From: Echinostoma caproni
Taxonomy: Eukaryota > Platyhelminthes > Trematoda > Plagiorchiida > Echinostomatidae
Direction: 5' to 3'
Assembly: GCA_900618425.1 (NCBI GenBank)
Contig: UZAN01043957.1
Span: 1-28,181 of the forward strand
DNA length: 28,181 bases
Positions 10,495 through 20,326 of the stretch are shown here, piece by piece. Numbering within the stretch: the first letter of the stretch is position 1; each line of letters begins with the position of its first letter. The position numbers and the translations under genes are program-made. The notes beneath the pieces were generated by a model that made no database searches, was not told the origin of the DNA, and was given only the letters and a program-made list of their open reading frames with translations.

Positions 10495-11317
10495 AACATT
10501 TGGATCCCGTAATGAATTGGAACAGGAGGCAAACACTGCGAGAGGAGAATATCTATAGCACATTACGGGTAAATGGTTATCCGGACTGTTTCGTTCGTTT
10601 TCACAGTCGGATAGGAAACCGGAATCAAGCCACTACCCATCGAGTGCCAAAAAATAATATCTACATCCCGCTGCCATACAAAGGGGAGTCAATAATGCAG
10701 CTCATCACACAGCGTATCAAAAACGTGTTACAAAGAACCTACTACGCTGCCTCATTAAGACTCCATCCGATCACACTGCACCTCCCATTCCCCGCACACA
10801 AAGATCGTCGTGCAGACGAGTCTACCTCTCATTGCATTTACGCCTTCTGTTGCAGCTGCAACGAAGCATACATTGGTAGAACCGACTGATCACTGCGAAC
10901 TAGACTGGCTGAACACATCCCAAAATATATGACTCAGCCCACACTACAGACTCTGACCGCATCACGCAGACCGGTATCGGCCATTGCACGTCAACTGATT
11001 GAAAGCGGCCACAGGGTAGACCTTGCGAACGCCTTATCGGTTTTGTTACGTCATCGAGACAAACACTGACTAAGGATACGGGAGGCATTATCGATCGCTC
11101 ACAACAAACCCACACTGTGCGTTCAAAAGCGTATGACCTTTACCCCAGGCCTTCCCAGGTCGTAACTGATCACGTGCATCACACACACGGTTAATAATAA
11201 CCAGATTTCTTAATTCGTTTCATTTGTCTATCTTGTTCCATGTTTAAACGCACGCGACCTGGTGGGAGTATACGAAAGGAATTCCTCTCACAGTGTTCGT
11301 CTTCGGACTTACCTGTT
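10495..11317 (+). mobile_element. 5'-truncated Penelope-like retroelement insertion
   Basis: The insertion runs between two exact 15-bp direct repeats. It keeps only the 3' end of a PLE: the end of the reverse transcriptase region, the linker, the GIY-YIG endonuclease module and a short 3' untranslated stretch. PLEs often insert 5'-truncated with target duplications of variable length (family knowledge). A tRNA-like element lies just upstream. Confidence 0.75.
10500..11165 (+). pseudogene. Penelope-like element RT C-terminus and GIY-YIG endonuclease (broken)
   Basis: In one frame the reading starts with TLREEN and NGYPDCF, the conserved end of the PLE reverse transcriptase region. It continues through YIPLPYKG and reaches CIYAFCCSCNEAYIGRT at about residues 111-127, the cysteine-rich hook and YIG of the GIY-YIG endonuclease. 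An in-frame TGA at 10887-10889 follows. The same frame goes on with LAEHIPKY, ARQLIESGH and NKPTLCVQKR, typical of the PLE C-terminus, with a second TGA at 11067-11069 and a natural end at TAA 11163-11165. There are no frameshifts, only two stops, so it is fairly young or slowly decayed. GIY-YIG nicks DNA to prime insertion in this family. As it stands it cannot make an active protein. Confidence 0.88.
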
Positions 11318-11332
11318 CAGATACTTATCTGA
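11318..11332 (+). repeat. right copy of 15-bp direct repeat (putative target-site duplication)
   Basis: Exact copy of 10480-10494, about 150 bases after the PLE stop codon. The flanking bases differ on both sides, so the repeat is exactly 15 bp. Confidence 0.65.
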
Positions 11333-11541
11333 CTGATTAGCCCCTGTCCAGTGAAAAGCCCAAGCAATCAATGTTATGTAAACAAAAGCGGTCGAAAGTC
11401 TTTATCCGTAATGGAGTATGTCCGATGAGTATCATGTATACGGTCAAAATGGGAACCAGTTTATCATAAGGTGTTTTCCAATTGATTACCACGGGTTACG
11501 TGTGACCGCCTGATTACTGGGCGTGGGTTGCGCCATCGACT

Positions 11542-11851
11542 NNNNNNNNNNNNNNNNNNNNNNNNNNNNNNNNNNNNNNNNNNNNNNNNNNNNNNNNNNN
11601 NNNNNNNNNNNNNNNNNNNNNNNNNNNNNNNNNNNNNNNNNNNNNNNNNNNNNNNNNNNNNNNNNNNNNNNNNNNNNNNNNNNNNNNNNNNNNNNNNNNN
11701 NNNNNNNNNNNNNNNNNNNNNNNNNNNNNNNNNNNNNNNNNNNNNNNNNNNNNNNNNNNNNNNNNNNNNNNNNNNNNNNNNNNNNNNNNNNNNNNNNNNN
11801 NNNNNNNNNNNNNNNNNNNNNNNNNNNNNNNNNNNNNNNNNNNNNNNNNNN
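11542..11851. other. assembly gap (310 Ns)
   Basis: A run of 310 undetermined bases. The sequence to its right begins exactly with one arm of a perfect inverted repeat. Confidence 0.99.
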
Positions 11852-11921
11852 GCCTTCTGGGGCAACAGTTGGCAATGGGTTACCTTTTTAAGAATTTTTT
11901 ACTGTGAATATCAATGAATCT
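11852..11921 (+). repeat. left arm of 70-bp perfect inverted repeat
   Basis: The reverse complement of this arm is identical at all 70 positions to 12193-12262. Its outer end is the edge of the N gap. The arm encodes PLE sequence on the - strand. Confidence 0.95.
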
Positions 11922-12192
11922 TTCGGGGTAACCGTTTCGTAGCAACGTTTTCTTCAGAAATTCTTCTTCTCGTAGTGTGTCTGAAGAAAAGATTCTTCTG
12001 GCGCGATGGAACGGAGTTTTTACGAGTTCACGTTTGTAAGCTATGGGTGAGAAGCTAGAGAACTGTAGATATTGACCACTCCATGCAGCTTTTCTGTGGA
12101 TAGAACGCTGTAATGTACCGTCTAAGCGCCTCATAATTCTTATATCCAAAAATGCTAGAGAACAATTGTTTTCTTCTTCGTGGGATACGGAT
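11852..12192 (-). pseudogene. Penelope-like element reverse transcriptase fragment
   Basis: On the - strand this encodes the second half of a PLE reverse transcriptase. In order it shows EEEN, FLDIRIMRR, DGTL, HRKAAWSGQYL, SFSPIAYKRELV, FHRARRIFSSDTLREEE and NGYPERFIDIH. These motifs are typical of the palm/thumb end of PLE RTs from flukes. The frame stops at TAA right after FLKR. A one-base shift then restores the linker QLLPQKA before the gap. The catalytic YxDD motif lies further upstream and is absent. The fragment is the natural upstream neighbour of the + strand fragment at 12193-12500 but has the opposite orientation. Confidence 0.88.
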
Positions 12193-12262
12193 AGATTCAT
12201 TGATATTCACAGTAAAAAATTCTTAAAAAGGTAACCCATTGCCAACTGTTGCCCCAGAAGGC
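12193..12262 (+). repeat. right arm of 70-bp perfect inverted repeat
   Basis: Exact reverse complement of 11852-11921. The spacer between the arms is 271 bp and holds the rest of the - strand RT fragment. The + strand PLE fragment starts at exactly this point. Confidence 0.95.
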
Positions 12263-12422
12263 CGTTTACATCAAACTATCTTTCAAGGGCGATCACCTTT
12301 TGAACGATGTGCGCCAAAAGTTGAATTCGGCTCTCAACCGCGCATTCCCAACTGCTCAACTCCGACTTATTGCCTCTACTCATGAAATCGATTTGAACAA
12401 ACATGTACATGGTTGGCAATCT

Positions 12423-12444
12423 CACACACACACACACACACACA
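12423..12444 (+). repeat. (CA)11 microsatellite inside PLE fragment
   Basis: Pure CA repeat between the PLE linker (frame starting at 12249) and the GIY-YIG motif (frame starting at 12448). Its length breaks the frame. Confidence 0.95.
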
Positions 12445-12511
12445 GTATACCAGTTCACCTGCAGTTGCGGTGACGCATACATAGGCAGAACCACATCAGC
12501 CCCACAAATGT

Positions 12512-14569
12512 TTGTTTGCATTTCATCAATCTCATTCAGTATATGAGTTAAATTTCGCCAGTTTGTACGGGCAAGAAATTTATCAAACAGTTTGGCGAAC
12601 GTTTTTTTGTCTTTTTTCTCTGTCTTTCAACTGGGTGGTGGGTTATCGACTGGGTTTGCTCAAGTGCGCAATCCAAAATCCGTGAACCGCGAATTTTCTC
12701 ATTAAATTAATGACAAAAATTGAGATCGAAATTTCTGCATTTCAATAGTTCTCTTGCAAAACGATAACCAGCAGCGGTAGTATCGATGGGGGTGGAAGAA
12801 CGGAGTCGATCTGTGTGGCACCTGTTAGTGTTGAGATGAAGGCTGTAACACAGGGGTCGTTCATGCAAACAGTTTGTTACTAATTCTGTATAGTTTAGGC
12901 ATTATTGGTTTAAACGTGCTGTGATATTTCGTGCAACGATTCATTCTGCCGATGTTACCACATCATCACCTGAAAAGTTTTCATTAGGCGGAGTGTATGT
13001 ATTCAAAAAAAAGTTTGAACTCCCTCGGAATTGGCTACTTGTGTGTGTGCCCGAGAGAATTGAACTAATAATTTCCGATACATGATTTGATTTTGGAAAA
13101 TCCATGGAAAGATTATTGCGGGTGTCTTTTTGTTTTATTCCCGGGAACTCAACACTGATCAAAGAGAATATCAAAGTAGTTTGGCATAGAAAAGCGAGAA
13201 ACCAGTTACTCAGGAATGGATTTTGTGAATAGCAAATTGAAAGCGCCCTGACAATTTTCGATCATGATGCGTCTGCTCAAATTGATCACCATTATTGTTC
13301 AAACAAGACGTCGAGAGTCAAACTGAGCAAATTCCTGTTAGCTGAAGACGCTTAGACTCTATTTGAAGCAAATCATTCTCTAGAGGACCATCATTTTGGA
13401 GTATATTACTTACCGATGGAATAAATCCCTGAATAGGGCACAAAATGAATAAGCTCACTTGCTGTATAACTCCAGCTCGCATCGACGCTCATTGGAAAGA
13501 GCCGAGAGGAATTTCCGCATGTCCCAGGCACCCATCAGATTTGTCCACTGATATTGCCTATTCTTAACGAATTCAAATCGATCACGATTGCTGGATAGTG
13601 AAGCTCAAATTTAATGAGAACATTGTTCTTTTTTAGACAATCCTGGCCGACTACAGCCAATAAATGATCATATCTAAAATGAAGTCATGGTGGTCGGTTG
13701 GAAGATTGGCATCCCAAAAGCGAAGCTGCTCACAACGTTCCAAAACAATGAACCACTGGAATAGGTAGGCTTTATCTATTATATAGGTTCGATCAAGCGC
13801 AAAGTCAGACATGAAGGCAAGCTATATATGGTAACTACACAAGTAGGATATTCTTACCGTTTCGCAAACCCTTGTGATCACGTAGCAAAATAAGGCACCA
13901 CAGAAAGCTCAGTGTTCATCATGCTGGAGCTTGGCCTGATGTTTCTCGTACTCGTGAAACGGGGGACAAACAAAGCTGGAAAGTTTTGATTAATGTTCCC
14001 TGTGATATATGGATAAAATCAGTTTATGAGAATGGAGGAGAATTGGATTTGTTTATGATGAACTCCCCTGTTTGAACGAGGCATGAACTGAAAAGCTAGG
14101 GTGCTATAGACAGCTGTTTCGATCCGGTTGAATCTCATCACCGGTGCGAATCCATCGATCCACTCGACCCTCAGGGCGGCTGATCAGACCATTTCCTCTT
14201 TTTTATATAGAGAGCTTGTTGCAAGTATCAAACCTCACTCATCTAATCAGTAACCTACCAACCAGGTCGAAACAGCTATCCAGTGCTTCCCGGTTTTTCA
14301 GCGCACTGCCTCATTCACACGACGAATTCATCATGTAAAATCAATTTGTCTGACCAACGCTCTTGTGAGGAAGTGGAGATTCCATCCGCATTCTCCAGAC
14401 GAAGCCGGGCATGTCCATCGTCGGTGAGAACTTGAACTTAAACGAATAATTCTCTCTTGTTTGAATTAGAAATGTCGTCTCAAAGGCCAACTGAGCATGG
14501 AAGTCAGTACAATTAAATCATATGTTAATAATCCAGGTCTCCAGTGAATTTTAGAAATGTGTAACATAC
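12512..14569. other. no supported gene
   Basis: I find no recognisable domain, RNA or repeat. Open frames (12941-13174 on -, 14144-14338 on +) are short and unsupported. Confidence 0.4.
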
Positions 14570-14659
14570 TTGAAATAAGATTTTGCGATAAAAGGCTTCT
14601 GTCATAGATCTAAACGCATCAATCACTGCCATTAGGGAAACCAGAGAAGCTGATTTATC
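14570..14659 (-). CDS. candidate internal exon, unknown protein
   Basis: On the - strand a clean acceptor (ATCATGTTTCAG) precedes exactly 90 bases, 30 codons in phase 0, that end at CAA|GTATGT, a good donor. The peptide begins DKSASLVSLMAVIDAF and ends YRKILFQ. It is hydrophobic and probably helical. The symmetric phase (0-0), length and flanking signals fit an internal exon well. No family is recognised. It lies downstream, in - strand order, of the candidate at 15354-15571, which ends in a stop, so the two are unlikely to be consecutive exons of one gene. Confidence 0.4.
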
Positions 14660-15353
14660 CTGAAACATGATAAATCGCAAAGTGATGAAATTAAGAAACC
14701 GGCCTCGGTAAGACATGTTCAATCGGATTGGAAACTGAACCTCTCCACGCGCATTTTACCATTTGGGCTGCTTGTATAGGCTGAAATGTTTGTCTATGTA
14801 GTGTTTTTCACTAGATCGCTGATTGCTATTCATTGCCCAAGTCTGTTGCATACCGATTCTCTTCTCGCTATGTCACACGTCAGCACATTGATAGATAAAG
14901 GCGATTGGTCAGATAATGCTCGATTTCACCGCACCCAAACCTTTGCACAGAGTATTTCAATTCCAACTGATCAAACATTAAACAAACTATTGAGTGTTAC
15001 ACGTCTTTGGCTAACATATCATTATGTAACCGGAGCAACAAGAGACTGACAGAAATTAGAAATGCAAAATAAATTGATTGAACTTAAAAGACATGGATAA
15101 TAGCCACTGTGTCCAACATGGTATCTAGTCCAAATGTGACGAAGATTTGGATGGGCGGATGAAAACATGGTGGGTGGACGGTCATAAAAGCTATATTGTC
15201 TTCACAAATTGTTTTGTGCACACCAAAATGGATGGATATATATTATTACTGCTTCCGCTAAGGCTAAAATGAAATACTTAATCCGCTTGCACTGTTGTTG
15301 ACAAATTTGGTAAAGAGGGTGAAAAGCACCGGTCAAGTAAACCGAGTGACGAC
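14660..15353. other. no supported gene
   Basis: An 87-codon open frame at 14786-15049 on + has no splice support or domain. Nothing else is seen. Confidence 0.35.
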
Positions 15354-15571
15354 TCAACTAAGTTTGAACATCTGACGCTTGTTATTGGCATTGACACCTT
15401 GTTGTGGAACTAGACCGGTTGAGACTCCGGAACTTTCTGGAACTTTCGACTGATCGTAGTTGTTAACGTTCAAGCTACTGTATCCGTCGTAGTGTACGCG
15501 GTAGTTTCCCGTTAACTGGATTCTTTTCGACTCCAACAGTTTAGCCCCCAGTTGTGTTCGTGATAGCCGGA
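15354..15571 (-). CDS. candidate terminal exon, unknown protein
   Basis: On the - strand an acceptor-like AATATCTAG (AG at 15573-15572) is followed by an open frame of about 72 codons ending at a stop at 15354. It has a polar, low-hydrophobicity composition: SRTQLGAKLLESKRIQLTG, then a Tyr/Asn/Ser-rich stretch (HYDGYSSLNVNNYDQS), then VPQQGVNANNKRQMFKLS. It looks like a disordered protein C-terminus. I see no clear poly(A) signal nearby on that strand. Family unknown. Chance open frame is the alternative. Confidence 0.35.
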
Positions 15572-15600
15572 CTAGATATTACATCAGGAATAGTAAAGTT

Positions 15601-15618
15601 ATATATATATATATATAT
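15601..15618 (+). repeat. (AT)9 microsatellite
   Basis: Pure AT dinucleotides, with a further AT-rich patch to about 15642. Confidence 0.95.
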
Positions 15619-16042
15619 TCACAAGTGAGAATATATGTATATAGTACTGGCCGATTGGGATGCACTAAAACAGTTTCTTTATGATCAAATGGATTTTCAT
15701 TATATTTAACGTCTGTATTAATGATTTAGGTATGGGCAATAATTTATATCTTGCCTACTTCGATCTACGTAGTTTCTAGTCTGCATAAGTGTCAATTAAA
15801 CATGTTTGACCTTGAGTACGAACATTAAATGATCTGATCATGAGAATCACAAACTATCAAATATGACAGCACAATATTTTCTAATAGGAATGACTCAAGA
15901 ATTATCTCAAATTATTTCCACAAACCCTTGCCATCTCGGTTATTTGTTATGAGGCATTATTTTATCTAATATATAATCCATTATAGCAACTCTATTGAAT
16001 ATCCAAATGAACTTCTTTCACAACTCAGAGAATTTGCATTAA

Positions 16043-16724
16043 ATAAGTTTTCATAATAATAATTTTATTGATTTTGTCCAAGAAATCAAATCTCGACGTA
16101 CGTCATTTTGGCGATCGATTTATTTCGCAGACAAATGCATGGTGTGCAATGAGCCTCGGAAGGCTCACAACAAAGTCATTTGTGGTGAGAATTTCCCAAA
16201 CGGACTTAATTCACGAGATGAAAGAGTTTCTCACCCGTTGAGATTATTCATTTGGACAGGGATAAAACAGCCTTGTCGGTGGACATCAGTAAAGGGCACC
16301 ATGAATAGTGGGAAATTTCGAAAATGTTTCCAGAATTTGATGAAAAAAAGTCGGCTGAAACAGTTATCGTTTTTCAGGATAACGCTCCGTGCCACGCTTC
16401 ACGAGAATTCAGTAAATTTTATCAATTTAGGTAGTCTGGTTCGCTTATTATTTGCTTTTAGACTTCAGAAACGATGCGTGACTCTAAGGTCCTGCTCATG
16501 CAACTTTCCCCTAAGGGCCCCATTTTCTCAATATGCTTGAAGCTTTGCTTACTGTTTTGAAGAGGGAGGTCAATGTGCTGCCTATACATTGAACAATGGA
16601 GGCAATAGTGCGACGCTTAATGGAGCACAGGATAGAAAATGACTTCATGACAAAGTTGGTGGATTCCATGCCGAAGAGACTCGAAAAAGTCCTAAAGAAC
16701 AAAGGCAGACCAATCGACTGTTAG
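16043..16724 (+). pseudogene. Tc1/mariner-superfamily transposase relic
   Basis: Three frames join into a decayed DDE transposase. The first (16043 to about 16370) holds FWRSIYFADKC, comparable to the block around the first catalytic Asp. A second frame gives QDNAPCHASREF (16375-16410), the block of the second catalytic Asp. The third frame gives FLNMLEALLTVLKREV, where this superfamily has its third acidic residue and the PYSPxLNPIE-like block. It ends with SMPKRLEKVLKNKGRPIDC and TAG at 16722-16724. There are at least two frameshifts and an in-frame TGA at 16590-16592. The DNA-binding N-terminus and terminal inverted repeats were not identified. An AATAAA follows near 16774. It cannot be active. 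Confidence 0.72.
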
Positions 16725-19588
16725 TGTTCATAAACCTCACATCTTAATTAGTATGAATGTTAATTTGTTGTAAATAAAAACTGTTTCATTCTCTTAAATT
16801 ACCTCCTAACTCGCCATGCTCTAGGTCAACCAATACTGACGAAATAGGAGTATCTTGTACATTTTGAACCATTCCATCTGCTGAGTATAAACGAATCATA
16901 AAACTCACGTCTATAAAGACTCACCAAGGCCTGTTTATTATTATTTGGAAAACATTTACTTCAGTATAAATGCTGTTGCCTATACGAACCGACAAGTGTT
17001 TCACAGGGACTCGTTACTTCAGTTTCGATTAGTCTTGTACATATATATATATGTAAGTGATCATTTTATCATGCACATGATATCACCAAGCCCCTGTTAG
17101 CACTAAAAGTTAATAAATTGTTATGTATTATCCAAAAATCCTGTTCACCGATTGGGGTGTTGTTAATTTAATGCGATGAGCTCATCAAGTGTGGCCGGTG
17201 AATTTTGTCGGTGTCTTTGACGTTATTTGGTTCGAAGGCCGCCACCACCACTTAACTTCGCGGATAGCCAGCGTAACTAGGGTCCGATTCAAAACTACCT
17301 GTAACCTAGTATTTCGCCACTCCAGGTCCTGACTACCGATTTCCATTAGTGAATAGATGTATGCGATTCACAGCGCCTGGTATTCATCACAAAACATGTG
17401 TATAATAAAAAATACCTCCGATAAAAAATGACCGCGGACTGTGATAAGAGGTCTTAATTTCTGACGCCATATTCAAATTCAGATCACTGCGTATGTCAAG
17501 CGGGGATATTTCTCGTATTGTCTAGGAAAATTCACAGACAGCGAAGCTCTCCTGAATTTTGCTTTTGTAACCTTTGATCTTATTGGACCCCTGTTCCGAC
17601 GGCAACAGTACTAACTCGTCTCTAGTGTATTTTACCAATTACGTCAAAACATCGTGTGTACTTGTCCAGCGAATACAAACCGTCGTTTCCTGTGTTGCTT
17701 GAGCCTAGTCATTCAGTTCGAAACACAATAAATATCTTGACAACCGTGGTGAACTGAACCCTCGGAATAAGTGATAAGAACGTTCCAGGTTTTTGGGAAA
17801 TAACCTTACCAAAATTTTCACTCATTACAAATATCCGTAGTGGGATAATCAGTTTTTTTTCAGGTCAATAGGTTCTATCCTTTTCAACTAAACTGTGGTA
17901 CTCAAACACACAACGTAGTATTGGTCCTCATTGTCCATTTCCACTGTTCTCGGGTGTGCGTATTCAACGGGACGGATTGGAGTTTGACTTGTCTATTTTC
18001 TCATTTTTTTGTCATTCATCATGAAATGATCAACTTCGGCTATGCTTCCATCTCGGACAATTCAATTGATGATCATATCGTTTGGCTACCCTCACCCTCT
18101 ATCACGTGCAATCGCATCTTTGTGATAGTTTGACCTTGAGCAAACAAGATTAGATTTGATGATGTCGTGTGATCGGTACGGTATTAAGTTCGTTTCAGGA
18201 CAATCGCTTCGAAGACTGAAATTTAATCTGCTCCTCAGGCAAGTAAGATAGACTGATCGTAAGTTTCAACCAGAGTATACTGNTGAACAGTTTGAGTATA
18301 GAACGTAAGTGAATTGTTGGAAACGGCATCACAAATCCCTCGTGGGGCAATTCAGTCTTGACAAACGGGAACAGAAATAGTATAAAGACCACAGATTGAG
18401 CACTGGAGACTGGCTACGTGGAACAATGAGTTACTTTCCAGGATTGCTGAAAAGCATGAAAGCATTCTGTTTCTAGGAGAACAATTCATCGCTTTTTTGA
18501 AAAGGAAGTGAGATAATATTTTGCGTTTTTTTCACCATATTCTCGGTATAGATTGAAATATAATTCCACCGGAATAAAATTTGTCTAAAATCTCTTCCCG
18601 TAGTCATTCTCCATTTTTCTTGTATGACAGTCCAAGTGAGACTGAAAACATCCTACGAATGTAAATTTCGCTTAGGGATTAAAGTTAGATGATAATCAAT
18701 ATGAAATTGTTCTCTTCTCTTTTTTCAACACAAAACGTATCTTCCGCAAAGGGCATAAATTGAACTACGGCTGCCCTGAGTGAGTATTTCATTTTGATGA
18801 GGGTGAGCGGACACTTTGCGTGCTATATAGTCAGCATCTTCGCTCTATGACTGTTTGAACTGCATCCTATCCCTTCCTCCGCATATTGCTGTCAACTTCT
18901 GATTGCAACTGCCGATTTAGTTTTTCAACTTTCATAGATGGATACTGCAAATAAATTGGCCTCGATCACAACCCCGTGTTGGTTTTAGTCCAAGATAAAT
19001 GTTTCATTTGGCCGCAAATTACAGTTTGAGAGGACTGTCGGTTGACAGCTAGTTTTCCCCAGGAACCTAGTTAATTATGTCAAACAGTATCCTACAAAAA
19101 GGTGCGGATGGCCCGTCTCTTGACTGTTCACCAACTTCCGTGTGAAACGGTTCATTTGTGAAAAAGTCTAACCGACGCGCGGCTGATTCGTTTTTTCGGT
19201 AGTGCTTCATTTCGTCCGAATAATTAAAAAAAAAGGTCCTGAAAACGTACATGACCACTCCAAATGACCCTGTAATGTGGATAGTAAAGTGTTAACGAAG
19301 AGAAATATTCATTTCCACCGTGGCAATCAATGAATTAGAAAAGAAAAGCTTTTTTTGGAGTTAGGAATACGTTGATGGGTGTAAACGAAGCTCTTATAAC
19401 GGTACGGTATGCCCTTTCTTCACCGTAAACTTAGAAATAAATAGGCTATTCCACTGACAGTTGAAACTCTTATGACATAATTTCCTAGATAGCTTTCCAA
19501 CGCAGATCATTTTAAATCTGGGTAAAATACGATGTTCTATTGGAAAGAATTAGTTGTGTACAGAAGAATGAATATACTGTTATGGTAC
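16725..19588. other. no supported gene; one weak repeat, (AT)n, single N
   Basis: Contains an AT run at 17041-17052, a possible partner of the 4137-4255 repeat at 17319-17355, and a single ambiguous base at 18283. Open frames here (17921-18133 on +, 19067-19258 on -) show no domain and no splice pair. Confidence 0.4.
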
Positions 19589-19734
19589 TCGGAATAGTAT
19601 TGAATATCGGAATACGAGAACCCGTACTGTAATACTCAGAACTGGATTGGCTCCAACTCGAACTGCGGACAACAATCGAAATACACAGCAGCAAGTGCCA
19701 ATGTTTGTTGAATGAAATAGAATATGTTTTATGT
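19589..19734 (+). repeat. 146-bp exact direct repeat, copy 1
   Basis: Identical base for base to 19972-20117. It ends immediately before a single N at 19735. Confidence 0.97.
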
Positions 19735-19971
19735 NCAGCTAGGTAGGCTTAATGCAAACAACAAGCGCTGATATTGCTTGCAATTGGGTGTGAGGAGGGG
19801 AAAGGGGGATGGGGCGATTAATCAGGCCACGAATTGGTTATGGGCGTATAGTTCAATACAGAAGTCAGTGTGACCTGCGTGCACAGTAACAGTGAATGAA
19901 CATGGTCCAATCAATCTAGAATGCGTAGTCAACACTTTAGAATCATAAAGGGGCGAAAGCTGTACCGTGCN
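19735..19971. other. segment bounded by single Ns
   Basis: 235 bp of sequence between single Ns at 19735 and 19971, placed between two identical 146-bp blocks. This is typical of a small contig or gap-fill wrongly placed between overlapping contig ends. A G-rich patch lies at 19792-19815. Confidence 0.7.
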
Positions 19972-20117
19972 TCGGAATAGTATTGAATATCGGAATACGA
20001 GAACCCGTACTGTAATACTCAGAACTGGATTGGCTCCAACTCGAACTGCGGACAACAATCGAAATACACAGCAGCAAGTGCCAATGTTTGTTGAATGAAA
20101 TAGAATATGTTTTATGT
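19972..20117 (+). repeat. 146-bp exact direct repeat, copy 2
   Basis: Begins directly after the N at 19971 and is identical to 19589-19734. Sequence after 20117 continues into apparently unique DNA. Confidence 0.97.
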
Positions 20118-20198
20118 AAAGCAATAGGCCATTTCATTGGTTGAAGAACTATCGTTCAATCGCGTAACCGTTTGTGAAGACGCATCGCATGTACTAAC

Positions 20199-20326
20199 TC
20201 TGATGATGTGATGTTCGTCCGGGTGTACCGTTGGTCCATCGTTCTGAACTTTGATTGGACGATGACACGAAGCTGTTGTACCTGGTCGTACTTGAAATGC
20301 GGTCACACAGGTCTGGATCACCACAA
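20199..20326 (-). CDS. candidate internal exon, unknown protein
   Basis: On the - strand an excellent acceptor (ATATTTTTCAATGCAG) is followed by 128 bases ending AGA|GTTAGT. One frame is open throughout. It starts VVIQTCVTAFQVRPGT, passes through SCHRPIKVQNDGPTVHP and ends DEHHIIR. A second frame is also open over most of the exon, so the choice is not certain. No domain is recognised. The + strand of the same DNA shows a zinc-knuckle-like string, which I consider a shadow. Confidence 0.35.

Larger units (their letters stand above)
12193..12500 (+). pseudogene. Penelope-like element linker and GIY-YIG fragment
   Basis: The + strand first repeats the end of the RT (RFIDIHSKKFLKR, from the shared arm). 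It then encodes the linker QKAVYIKLSFKGDHLLND and NSALNRAFPTAQLRLIAS, and finally YQFTCSCGDAYIGRTT (12448-12495), the cysteine hook and YIG of GIY-YIG. A (CA)11 run separates the linker from the GIY-YIG part and shifts the frame by one. Another shift lies at the A-rich stretch near 12232. After about 12500 the similarity ends, so the 3' end of the endonuclease is missing. This is a dead element. Confidence 0.85.

Noticed and set aside
11333..11356. CTGATTA...GTGAAAA after the PLE, considered because PLEs can carry hammerheads
   Set aside because: Stem II has only about two pairs and no stem III or I could be drawn. It also lies outside the insertion if the 15-bp duplication marks its end.
11464..11917. 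Four open frames of 122-133 codons
   Set aside because: They consist mainly of the 310 Ns and have no real sequence content.
13937..13962. CTGATGT...GTGAAAC, a hammerhead-like pair of boxes
   Set aside because: No stem II can form between the boxes, the last base of the first box is wrong, and no tRNA-like head lies upstream.
17224..17240. B-box-like GGTTCGAAGGC
   Set aside because: No A box 43-45 bases upstream on the same strand.
20285..20326. CCHC zinc-knuckle-like string on + (YLKCGHTGLDHHNC)
   Set aside because: Two of the four metal ligands are missing, no gag-like context surrounds it, and the - strand of the same DNA has better exon signals.
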